From Acetobacterium woodii (GTDB lineage: Bacteria; Bacillota; Clostridia; Eubacteriales; Eubacteriaceae), in assembly GCA_016213825.1 (NCBI GenBank), contig JACQZP010000030.1, positions 124,001 to 188,000 on the forward strand: DNA of 64,000 nucleotides, read 5' to 3'. A model generated the notes under the pieces. It did not search any database. It had not been told where the DNA came from and saw only the letters and a list, made by a program, of their open reading frames with translations. Below are positions 16,180 to 23,162 of this stretch, one piece after another (position 1 is the stretch's first letter; every line of letters begins with the position of its first letter). Position numbers and translations under genes: made by a program.

Positions 16180-17898
16180 ATGATGTATAAAAATTTTACC
16201 CCCGATACAATTAATTTAACTAAATATTTATTCTATACCGGCAAAGGCGGCGTTGGCAAAACCTCCACCGCCTGTGCAACGGCGGTTAGTCTGGCCGATC
16301 AAGGAAAGAAAGTATTTCTTGTCAGCACCGATCCAGCGTCAAATTTACAGGATGTATTCGAAACCGAATTAACCGGACAGGGAGTACCCATTAAAAACGT
16401 ACCGAATTTAATGGTTGCCAATCTGGATCCAATTCAGGCAGCTGAAGAATATAAGGAATCCGTAGTTGGACCATATCGTGGAAAACTACCCGATGTGGCC
16501 ATTGCCAGTATGGAAGAACAGTTGGCTGGTTCATGTACGGTTGAGATTGCCGCTTTTAACGAATTTTCCCGATTCATTACCGATGAAAAGATGAGCAACG
16601 ATTATGATTACATTATCTTTGATACCGCTCCTACTGGCCATACTCTGCGAATGCTGCAATTGCCATCAGCCTGGGACAGTTTTATTGATGAAAGTACCCA
16701 TGGCGCTTCCTGTTTGGGACAGTTGTCGGGTTTAACCGAACAAAAGAAAATGTACGAAAAAGCAGTCAAAACTCTATCCGATGGGGATATGACCACCCTG
16801 ATTCTGGTTTCCCGTCCAGAACCATCACCATTGGCCGAAGCTGCCAGAGCCTCCCAAGAATTAAAAGAAATTGGGGTGGAAAATCAGATTCTAATTATCA
16901 ATGGTGCCCTTGAAAATTTTGACAAAACCGATGAAATTGCGACAGCTTTCTATAGCAAACAAAAAGATGCCGTCAACAAAATTCCCAATAGTTTAAAGAC
17001 TCTGGACATTTATACTCTGCCGCTGCGCGCCTATAATATTGCCGGCGTGGATAATATTCGTCGCTTATTTACCGAAGATGATGTGCTTGAAGTAGAAAAA
17101 ATTAAAGAAATCAGCGACATGCCCGGTTTGGAAAAACTGGTGAAAGATTTGTATGATTCAAATAAAAAAGTTATCTTCACTATGGGTAAAGGTGGTGTTG
17201 GTAAAACCACTATCGCAGCTGCAATCGCACTGGGTCTTTCAAAAATGGGAAAAAAAGTTTTTTTGACCACCACCGATCCAGCCGGTCATATGAGCGCATC
17301 AACTATGGGCGGTGAAAATATCACTGTCAGTAATATTGATGAAGCCGAAGAACTGCAAAAATATCGGGATGAGGTTCTCGGAAAAGCAAGAGCCGCTAAT
17401 ATGAGTCAGAATGACATTGATTATATTATCGAAGATCTGGAATCTCCCTGTACCCAGGAAATTGCCGTATTCAGAGCCTTTGCTGAACAGGTCGAAAAAG
17501 CTGAAGATGGTGTAGTTGTGATTGATACGGCTCCAACCGGCCATACCTTGTTACTGCTGAACTCCACCGAGAGCTATCATAAAGAAATGCAACGATCCAA
17601 TGCTGACATTCCCGATTCCGTTGTCAACCTGTTGCCACGTCTGCAAAATCAGGCCGAGACAGAAGTTGTTATTGTGGCGTTGCCAGAAGCCACCCCAGTT
17701 TTTGAAGCGCTCCGCTTAGAAGCCGATTTAAAACGTGCCGGCATTATGAACAAATGGTGGGTAATGAACGCCAGTCTTTTGGCCACTGACACCAAGGATC
17801 CTTTCTTACGGGCAAGAGCTAATAACGAAGAAAAATGGATTAAGCGAATCGCTGAAGATACCAAAGGCAATTATGTGGTTATTCCCTGGAAAAAATAA
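16180..17898 (+). CDS. arsA: ArsA-type arsenite/antimonite ATPase
   Basis: Soluble ATPase with two homologous halves, 572 residues, close to E. coli ArsA (583). P-loops are GKGGVGKTS (21-29) and GKGGVGKTT (336-344); the signal sequence DTAPTGHTL occurs in both halves. Cysteines C119 (GSCTVE), C178 (GASCLG) and C424 (SPCTQE) correspond to the three metalloid-binding cysteines C113, C172 and C422 of E. coli ArsA, so As(III)/Sb(III) binding is likely retained. Unusually, no arsB, acr3 or arsD is present in the window; the partners here are HesB-like and XdhC-like genes. Two adjacent ATGs; the first is used here. Confidence 0.9.
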   Translation: MMYKNFTPDTINLTKYLFYTGKGGVGKTSTACATAVSLADQGKKVFLVSTDPASNLQDVFETELTGQGVPIKNVPNLMVANLDPIQAAEEYKESVVGPYRGKLPDVAIASMEEQLAGSCTVEIAAFNEFSRFITDEKMSNDYDYIIFDTAPTGHTLRMLQLPSAWDSFIDESTHGASCLGQLSGLTEQKKMYEKAVKTLSDGDMTTLILVSRPEPSPLAEAARASQELKEIGVENQILIINGALENFDKTDEIATAFYSKQKDAVNKIPNSLKTLDIYTLPLRAYNIAGVDNIRRLFTEDDVLEVEKIKEISDMPGLEKLVKDLYDSNKKVIFTMGKGGVGKTTIAAAIALGLSKMGKKVFLTTTDPAGHMSASTMGGENITVSNIDEAEELQKYRDEVLGKARAANMSQNDIDYIIEDLESPCTQEIAVFRAFAEQVEKAEDGVVVIDTAPTGHTLLLLNSTESYHKEMQRSNADIPDSVVNLLPRLQNQAETEVVIVALPEATPVFEALRLEADLKRAGIMNKWWVMNASLLATDTKDPFLRARANNEEKWIKRIAEDTKGNYVVIPWKK

Positions 17899-17968
17899 AC
17901 GTGTCTGTTTAGACAAATAAAAAACCAAGTTAATTAAATTAAAAAATAAAAACTAGAGGAGAAACAAA

Positions 17969-18247
17969 ATGATTATTACAGACGAAGCAAAAGTGGTATT
18001 GGAAGAAATGTTAAAAGAAAATGGTCAAGATGCACTACAGGCATCGCTTGAACAAAGCTGCTGCGGAACCTCCCTTTATTTTACCTTTACCAATAAAAAA
18101 GCCGATGACCAACCAGTAGTTGTTAATGGCATTAACGTATTGATGGAGGGCGAAGCTGTGCTAAAAACAAATACAGTGACGTTGAAAATCGATGATGAAG
18201 GAAAGTTGACTGTTGAAGATTCAGCTCAGTCATCGGGTTGTTGTTAA
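17969..18247 (+). CDS. HesB/IscA-like small protein
   Basis: 92 residues resembling A-type Fe-S carriers of the HesB-like group. The Cys pair is at 31-32 (QSCCGTSLYFTF) and a second CC ends the protein (SSGCC). The core beta pattern (VVNGINVLMEG...TVTLKIDDEG) fits the fold. Some relatives are selenoproteins; here the positions are ordinary Cys codons and there is no in-frame UGA. It follows arsA by 70 bp with a good GAGGAG site. The Cys pairs suit cluster or metalloid binding, perhaps handing cargo to ArsA (inference). Confidence 0.75.
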   Translation: MIITDEAKVVLEEMLKENGQDALQASLEQSCCGTSLYFTFTNKKADDQPVVVNGINVLMEGEAVLKTNTVTLKIDDEGKLTVEDSAQSSGCC

Positions 18248-18351
18248 TTCAAAAGATCAAATACAGATGTTTTTCATAAAGAAACGAATAAAAATTAAGA
18301 AAATTCAAAAAACTTCCAGAAAAAAATAAAAAGATAAAAATTCACTCAGGT

Positions 18352-18396
18352 AGGGTTGTTTGGGGGTTGTCATCAGGCAACTTAACCAGCAACCCT
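18352..18396 (+). other. Nested-hairpin leader upstream of the XdhC-like gene
   Basis: Outer stem AGGGTTG (18352-18358) / CAACCCT (18390-18396) encloses an inner stem GTTGTC (18366-18371) / GGCAAC (18376-18381) with an ATCA loop; TGG/CCA may add three pairs. There is no T-tract, so it is not an ordinary terminator. It could be a structured 5' leader or a processing site. Confidence 0.35.
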
Positions 18397-18420
18397 TAGC
18401 TTTGATTTGAAAGGAAGAAA

Positions 18421-19245
18421 ATGGATATTTTACAGGAACAGTTGAAAGCAAAAAAAGCAGGACTTGCGTATGCCATCCTAACCGTGGTTGAAACTGAAGG
18501 AACATCGCCCAGTAAAATCGGCAAGAAGATATTTTTGCTTGAAGATGGGTCTGCCATGGGAACCATTGGTGGTGGTGAATTTGAACGTGAGGCGTTAGAA
18601 GACGCAAAAAAGGCCATTAAAGACCGGCAGAGCTATTTTAAGCGCTACGAACACATTCCGACCTATGAAGCGGTTGGTCTGGGATGTACCTTCGCTGTTA
18701 GTTTGTTCGTTGAGGTGGTAAGCCCGCGATTAAAGCTGGTGGTTTGCAATGCTGGTCATGTTGGCAGTGCCGTTTTGCGGTTGGCAAGACTACTTCATTT
18801 TGAGACCATCCTTTTTGATACCCGTCAACCCGAACAGATCCAAGATCAGATTGAACAGGCCGATCAGTTTATTCCTTGTGATGATTTTGAAAAAGCCATT
18901 CTTGAAGCGGATATCCCTGATGGTGCCTACTACGTCTGTTGTGCCTCAACCCATACCCAGGATAAATCGGCCCTTAAAGGTTCATTGCAAAAGAACTTTG
19001 CTTATGTCGGGATGCTGGGGAGCTTTCAAAAAACAAAAGAAATGTATAAGCAATTGGAAGAAGAAGGGATCGCTAGAGACTTGCTTGAACAGGTCCATAC
19101 TCCAATCGGTCTTGATATCTGTGACATGTCACCGGAAGAGGTCGGCTTTTCTATTCTGGCCGAAATTCTGATGATTAAAAATGGTGGCACCGGGAAGCCT
19201 CGTAAAGAGCTTAAACGGAGACCACCTGAAAAAACGAATAAATAA
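18421..19245 (+). CDS. XdhC/CoxI-family molybdenum-enzyme maturation protein
   Basis: 274 residues. The N-terminal XdhC_CoxI domain has VETEGTSPSKIGKKIFL and GTIGGGEFEREAL; the C-terminal Rossmann domain has VVCNAGHVGSAVLRLA and YVGMLGSFQKTKEMYKQL, ending in a Lys/Arg-rich tail. XdhC proteins bind molybdopterin and help insert the sulfurated cofactor into xanthine/aldehyde oxidases. Its place directly behind arsA and a HesB-like gene is odd: the nearest molybdenum enzyme is 5 kb away and has its own XdhC (33643). A role in cysteine-bound sulfur or metalloid handling is possible but unproven. Confidence 0.85.
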   Translation: MDILQEQLKAKKAGLAYAILTVVETEGTSPSKIGKKIFLLEDGSAMGTIGGGEFEREALEDAKKAIKDRQSYFKRYEHIPTYEAVGLGCTFAVSLFVEVVSPRLKLVVCNAGHVGSAVLRLARLLHFETILFDTRQPEQIQDQIEQADQFIPCDDFEKAILEADIPDGAYYVCCASTHTQDKSALKGSLQKNFAYVGMLGSFQKTKEMYKQLEEEGIARDLLEQVHTPIGLDICDMSPEEVGFSILAEILMIKNGGTGKPRKELKRRPPEKTNK

Positions 19246-19315
19246 AAGTTTAAGCGTATTGGGTTATCTTAAATAACTTAACTTATCTATACGAGCACCT
19301 ATAAGAGGAGGAAAA

Positions 19316-19675
19316 ATGACAGTCGTTGAAATACTTAAGGTTTTATCGGATACCAATCGTTTAAGGATTCTTAATCTGTTGTATGCACAGGAGTTGTGTG
19401 TGTGTGAGTTGGAGTATTTATTGGGTATTTCGCAATCCAATTTATCAAAACATCTCCGGTTGATGAGCGATGCCGGTTTTCTGGAAAGCCGTCGGCAAAA
19501 TAAATTTGCTTATTATAAAATAAAAGAGTTGGTTCTGACAGAGCATCCTTTTTTGATTGCTATTTTTGAAACAGAATTAAATAAAGAAGACTTTCTGTTG
19601 GACGAATTAAATAAACTGAGCAAATACCAGGAGAGTGAACTAACCTGCCATAATATAACAGCGTTGATTGTGTAA
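19316..19675 (+). CDS. arsR: ArsR-family repressor with As(III) motif
   Basis: 119-residue winged-helix repressor. The HTH reads LLGISQSNLSKHLRLM. The metalloid-sensing pair ELCVCEL (C28, C30) matches the ELCVCDL motif of E. coli ArsR, where these cysteines bind As(III)/Sb(III). A further Cys lies near the C-terminus. AGGAGG precedes the ATG. It probably controls the island's promoters; whether it or the second ArsR binds the 16-bp-phased repeats is unknown. Confidence 0.88.
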   Translation: MTVVEILKVLSDTNRLRILNLLYAQELCVCELEYLLGISQSNLSKHLRLMSDAGFLESRRQNKFAYYKIKELVLTEHPFLIAIFETELNKEDFLLDELNKLSKYQESELTCHNITALIV

Positions 19676-19735
19676 AGGCGTAATATCTGAAACAGGTCAT
19701 CAAAGAAACAAAATACATAGTCTAGTAATTCCAAG

Positions 19736-19782
19736 AACGTACCGCAAAGTAAGAAGAATCTTACGCTACGGTACGTTTTTTA
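19736..19782 (+). terminator. Terminator after the first arsR
   Basis: Stem AACGTACCG/CGGTACGTT with an inner GTAAG/CTTAC hairpin, followed by T6. Confidence 0.85.
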
Positions 19783-19794
19783 TTTTGAAAATTA

Positions 19795-19876
19795 TTGACA
19801 TGGTATTTCAAATCTGTTAGGATATAAACAAATATTTATATAAGTAGTCATTTATATTGATGGACATTTATATATG
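19795..19876 (+). promoter_or_regulatory. Promoter of the second arsR with phased TTATAT repeats
   Basis: TTGACA (19795-19800), 17 bp, TAGGAT (19818-19823). GATATAAA-like and TTTATAT elements begin at 19819, 19835, 19851 and 19867, again every 16 bp and at offsets 24-72 from the -35 box. CATTTATAT is duplicated exactly (19849 and 19865). This looks like the same operator design as lpdA and arsA with a more diverged core. Confidence 0.5.
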
Positions 19877-19887
19877 GAGGATCATGA

Positions 19888-20226
19888 ATGGAAGAAGTTG
19901 AACGACTGCAACATTATTTTCAAGTGCTAAGTGATGTGAACCGTTTGCGGATTATAAAGTTTATTGATAAAGAAAAACGTTCTGTTTCGGAGATTGTAAA
20001 GAATTCGAGTATGTCACAACCATTGGTATCCCATCATTTAAAAGTATTAAAAAACAGTCACTTAGTTGAAACCCAAAGAGAGGGGCCATTTGTTTTTTAT
20101 CAATTAACAAATCCGAAAATTCTTGATATTTTGGGACTTTTTGAAGAAATGTTGCCAAAAGAAAATCTGGTTTCAGATTTTAGTCCAATGTTTTGCTGCC
20201 CCAGTTGGTGGGGAAATTCTAATTAG
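19888..20226 (+). CDS. Second ArsR-family repressor
   Basis: 112 residues, winged helix with SSMSQPLVSHHLKVLKNSHLV as recognition region. It lacks the CVC motif of the first ArsR and instead ends in SPMFCCPSWWGNSN, a vicinal CC (C103, C104) suited to sensing soft metals or metalloids. Its promoter carries phased repeats, suggesting autoregulation. It starts an operon with the DGC protein at 20276. Confidence 0.87.
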   Translation: MEEVERLQHYFQVLSDVNRLRIIKFIDKEKRSVSEIVKNSSMSQPLVSHHLKVLKNSHLVETQREGPFVFYQLTNPKILDILGLFEEMLPKENLVSDFSPMFCCPSWWGNSN

Positions 20227-20275
20227 TTTAAAAATTTTGAAAAATAAAGAAAAAATTTGAAGGAGGATAATTGAA

Positions 20276-21187
20276 ATGTTGAATGATTTAGAAAAGGAAT
20301 TTGACAATCTGCCAAAGGAAGAAAAGGCTAAAGCGGTTGAACAAATACTGGATCGTTTTATTAAGCATTCAGATGATGCTGAAAAAACTCAGTTGATGAT
20401 GAATGTCATGCCGAAAATGATGGGAAATGAAATGTCGATGATGAAAATAATGTGTCAGCAAATGATGGCTCCGCAAATTGGCAACGCCAAAACCAGCAAC
20501 ACGCATGGTTCTAATTCTTGCTGTAGTGACAAGAATGAATCAATGTTTTCAACAGTAGAAATAAAGAATATTTTTGATGATTGGGTACTTCAGGTTCAAG
20601 AAGAGATAAACAATCTAAGAACTGAAAATAAAGGGATCAGTAAAGAAGAACTTGCCCAAAAAATTAAAATTTCAGTCGAGAGTCTGGAATATTTTATCAA
20701 AGACGACATTGCGAATGAAAATCTAACGAGCTCTGATTTTGAAGTGATAAAAATAGAAAAAATAAATAATATTTGTCCGATGTGTGAGGATTATGCCAAA
20801 GAACAAACCAAAAAACCAGTCGTTATTATGAGTTGTGAGGGGGCTTGCCTCCGTGGTGAAATATCAAGACGGGCAGCCAATCATATTTGCCACGATTTAA
20901 TCCCAGCTAAAACGGTTAGATTATGTCTGGGTGGCGCTTTCACAAAAGACGGCGGCCAAAGAAATTTGGTCAAAAATGCCGAACGGGTTATAGCGCTGGA
21001 AGGTTGTTTCATCAAATGTGCATCACGAATGATCAAAGGCGTCGTTCCTGATGCTGAGCCGGAAGTGATCATCACCGATAAACTCTTTACTTTTGATACA
21101 AATATATTTGGCATTAACGAAATGACCAAAGAAGAAATTCATGATAATTCCCTTGAGGTCGCAAAAAAAATTGTTGAACAATTATAA
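20276..21187 (+). CDS. Multidomain DGC protein with helical N-terminus
   Basis: 303 residues. Residues 1-90 are helical and Met-rich and end in SNSCCSDKNE. Residues about 95-150 include GISKEELAQKIKISVESLEYF, which looks like a helix-turn-helix or small helical domain. Residues about 160-300 form a DGC domain: NICPMCEDYA, VIMSCEGACLRGEISRRAA, LCLGGAFTKDGGQ, and EGCFIKCASRMIKG, where the DGC triplet itself is EGC. It follows the second arsR by 50 bp with AAGGAGG. It could be a metalloid sensor or chaperone; function unknown. Confidence 0.65.
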   Translation: MLNDLEKEFDNLPKEEKAKAVEQILDRFIKHSDDAEKTQLMMNVMPKMMGNEMSMMKIMCQQMMAPQIGNAKTSNTHGSNSCCSDKNESMFSTVEIKNIFDDWVLQVQEEINNLRTENKGISKEELAQKIKISVESLEYFIKDDIANENLTSSDFEVIKIEKINNICPMCEDYAKEQTKKPVVIMSCEGACLRGEISRRAANHICHDLIPAKTVRLCLGGAFTKDGGQRNLVKNAERVIALEGCFIKCASRMIKGVVPDAEPEVIITDKLFTFDTNIFGINEMTKEEIHDNSLEVAKKIVEQL

Positions 21188-21347
21188 AGTGTGTATAATA
21201 AGGAATTTTAATTTCCCAAACCAATTCAACACGATGATTTATTGACAATCACTTGAATTAATGATAAAAATAGTTATATAAATGGCGTAAAAAGTTGACT
21301 GAAACCTGAGGCTTTTGAGAAAATGAATAAGCTATCATTTTAGAAAA

Positions 21348-21923
21348 GTGGTGAAAAAAGTGATTGGTTGTATTTGGGACGAATTTAGTAAGCCGCTAAA
21401 AGGATATATAAAAAAACGTGTCGATAATGAGGAAGATGCCGAAGATATTCTACAGGAAGTCTTTATCAAGATCAATAATAATCTGAAGAATCTCGAAGAT
21501 GAAAAAAAGATTCATGCATGGATCTATACCATCGCCCGGAATGCCATCACTGACTACTATCGAAAAAACAGCAAAAGACCCCAACTCACAGAACTGGATG
21601 AGAATATTTCAGACAACAGCCCGGTGGAATTGACCGCCAACCTGGAAATTGCCGCATGTCTTAAGGGGATGATCAACAACCTGCCTGAGAAATACAAAGA
21701 GACAATTCTACTTTCAGAATTTGAAAAGTTATCCCAGAAAGAAATGAGCGAAAAATTGGGAATGTCCATCTCCGGCGTAAAGTCCCGAGTTCAGCGGGGA
21801 CGAAAAATGCTTAAAGAAATGTTACTGGGATGCTGTCATCTTGAATTTGACAGTCTGGGTCATGTGATTGACTATGAACATAAAGAAAAAAATTGTAGAT
21901 TTTGCAAGAAAAAGGACGTTTAG
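21348..21923 (+). CDS. sigZ: ECF-type RNA polymerase sigma factor SigZ
   Basis: 191 residues. Region 2 contains DNEEDAEDILQEVFIKI and the aromatic WIYTIARNAITDYYRK; region 4 has SQKEMSEKLGMSISGVKSRVQRGRKML. The SigZ-specific tail CCHLEFDSLGHVIDYEHK followed by CRFCKKK (CxxC) is present. Two GTG codons (21348, 21351) and a third at 21360 are possible starts, none with a strong ribosome site, so the start is uncertain and translation may be weak. No anti-sigma gene is adjacent; the Cys-rich tail may itself sense redox or metal (inference). Confidence 0.85.
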   Translation: MVKKVIGCIWDEFSKPLKGYIKKRVDNEEDAEDILQEVFIKINNNLKNLEDEKKIHAWIYTIARNAITDYYRKNSKRPQLTELDENISDNSPVELTANLEIAACLKGMINNLPEKYKETILLSEFEKLSQKEMSEKLGMSISGVKSRVQRGRKMLKEMLLGCCHLEFDSLGHVIDYEHKEKNCRFCKKKDV

Positions 21924-21938
21924 TTGCGTCCTTTTTTT
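21909..21938 (+). terminator. Terminator overlapping the sigZ stop codon
   Basis: AAAAAGGACG/CGTCCTTTTTTT with the TAG stop inside the eight-base loop. Confidence 0.85.
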
Positions 21939-21990
21939 GGTATTACGTCTTTATAGGTAGAAGATATTAAATTAAAAGAGGTGTTTAAAG

Positions 21991-22539
21991 ATGACGAATG
22001 AAAGTAATTCAGGATGTTGTTCAGGAACAACAGGGTGTTGCGGAAGCGTAGAAGAGATAAAAATTATAAGAAACAAAATAACAATTGATTTTCTATATCT
22101 TGATTTGAGTGTCTGTACTCGCTGTCAGGGTACCGAAAATACCCTAGATGAAGCTTTGAAGGAAGTTGCCGCTGTACTTGAAGCAACTGGGACAGAGGTA
22201 CAACTAAACAGAATCCATGTAAATACCAAAGAGTTAGCAGTAACCTATAAATTTCTCAGTTCACCGACAATCCGTGTCAATGGACATGATATTCAGATGG
22301 AATTTAAAGAAAGTATGTGTGAATCCTGTGGTGATTTGTTTGGGGATGTCGTTGACTGTCGCGTTTGGATTTATCAAGGCCAAGAATATAATGTGCCGCC
22401 TAAGGCGATGGTTGTTGAAGGAATCCTTAAGGCAGTCTATGGTGGAAATATAGCTGTTAATGTTGCTGAACAGGAATATGTGATACCTGAAAACTTAAAA
22501 CATTTCTATGATGTTATGGAAAGTAAAAAATTAGATTGA
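21991..22539 (+). CDS. DUF2703 protein, thioredoxin-like Cys-rich
   Basis: 182 residues. A Cys-rich head (SGCCSGTTGCCGS) precedes a thioredoxin-like segment with LSVCTRCQGTENTLDEAL (C42-X2-C45). A second pair lies in SMCESCGDLFGD, where SSPTIRVNGHDI is the cis-Pro-like stretch. I recognise the family as DUF2703, of unknown function and often near arsR genes. The double CC head resembles metalloid-binding tails of ArsD-type proteins, so it may be a metallochaperone or disulfide reductase for this island (inference). Ribosome site AGAGG. Confidence 0.75.
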   Translation: MTNESNSGCCSGTTGCCGSVEEIKIIRNKITIDFLYLDLSVCTRCQGTENTLDEALKEVAAVLEATGTEVQLNRIHVNTKELAVTYKFLSSPTIRVNGHDIQMEFKESMCESCGDLFGDVVDCRVWIYQGQEYNVPPKAMVVEGILKAVYGGNIAVNVAEQEYVIPENLKHFYDVMESKKLD

Positions 22540-22572
22540 TGAAGTTTTTGAGATAACTATAGCAGATGACAT

Positions 22573-22620
22573 AAATACTCAGTGGAATGAGAACTTCCAC
22601 TGGGTATTTATTTATTTTTT
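22573..22620 (+). terminator. Terminator after the DUF2703 gene
   Basis: AAATACTCAGTGGAA/TTCCACTGGGTATTT with a seven-base loop, then a T-rich run. Confidence 0.85.
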
Positions 22621-22793
22621 GAAAAAAAGGTTTAACCAAGAATTGATGGGTAAAAATAATACAGTGTGCGAGTGAAAATGTTAAAAGATGAAGAGTACAA
22701 TGAAAAATGTGGAAAAAATGTAATAAATAAACGCAGAGATAATTAAAAATAACGAAATGGTTAGATAATGGCACAAGTTAAAATAAAATAATG

Positions 22794-22818
22794 TGATCAA
22801 GAAATAATCAATTGATCA
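22794..22818. promoter_or_regulatory. Inverted repeat, candidate activator site for the sigma-54 promoter
   Basis: TGATCAA-N11-TTGATCA (arms 22794-22800 and 22812-22818). The centre is about 135 bp upstream of the predicted start, a usual distance for an enhancer-binding protein. The rest of 22621-22913 is AT-rich with no gene. Confidence 0.4.
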
Positions 22819-22913
22819 AAAGTAGAACAATTATAAAATTAATTAACGCGTAATAATTGAACGATAGCGCTGTGGTTTGAATCAAGAATCCACTTAATTC
22901 GGTTCTTTTTTAA

Positions 22914-22930
22914 TTGGCACGTTTATTGCT
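22914..22930 (+). promoter_or_regulatory. Sigma-54 (RpoN) promoter of the mop locus
   Basis: TTGGCACG-N4-TTGCT is a full match to the -24/-12 consensus. GG (22916-22917) and GC (22928-22929) are separated by exactly ten bases. The predicted start is about 22941, at the first base pairs of the tandem repeat. The gene for a matching activator ends the locus at 38350. Confidence 0.88.
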
Positions 22931-22938
22931 TTATTTAA

Positions 22939-23082
22939 ATGCATGAACAAATGCATGAACAAATGCATGAACAAATGCATGAACAAATGCATGAACAAAT
23001 GCATGAACAAATGCATGAACAAATGCATGAACAAATGCATGAACAAATGCATGAACAAATGCATGAACAAATGCATGAACAA
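22939..23082 (+). repeat. Perfect 12 x 12-bp tandem repeat in the mop leader
   Basis: ATGCATGAACAA is repeated exactly twelve times with no mismatch. It begins at the predicted sigma-54 start site, so it should form the 5' end of the mRNA, followed by 80 nt of unique leader (23083-23162). In frame 1 it reads (MHEQ)12 then NYDHKYSQNH, in frame 2 (MNKC)12; neither has a ribosome site. Each unit contains ATGCAT, a 6-bp palindrome. Copy number can change without changing reading frame. Function unknown; mRNA stability, regulation, or a leaderless His-rich peptide are possibilities. Confidence 0.95.
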
Positions 23083-23162
23083 AATTATGATCACAAGTAT
23101 TCTCAAAATCACACCAGTAGCCTTGCAAAAGTGTGACAGATCAAGCTAATGGAGGAAACAAT

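Noticed and set aside
22939-23082. CRISPR-like array
   Set aside because: Units are directly adjacent with no spacers.
22939-23136. ORFs across the tandem repeat (MHEQ, MNKC and complementary-strand versions) as protein genes
   Set aside because: No ribosome binding site, open in several frames on both strands simply because the unit is a multiple of three without stops. Kept as a repeat; a leaderless peptide is only mentioned as a possibility.
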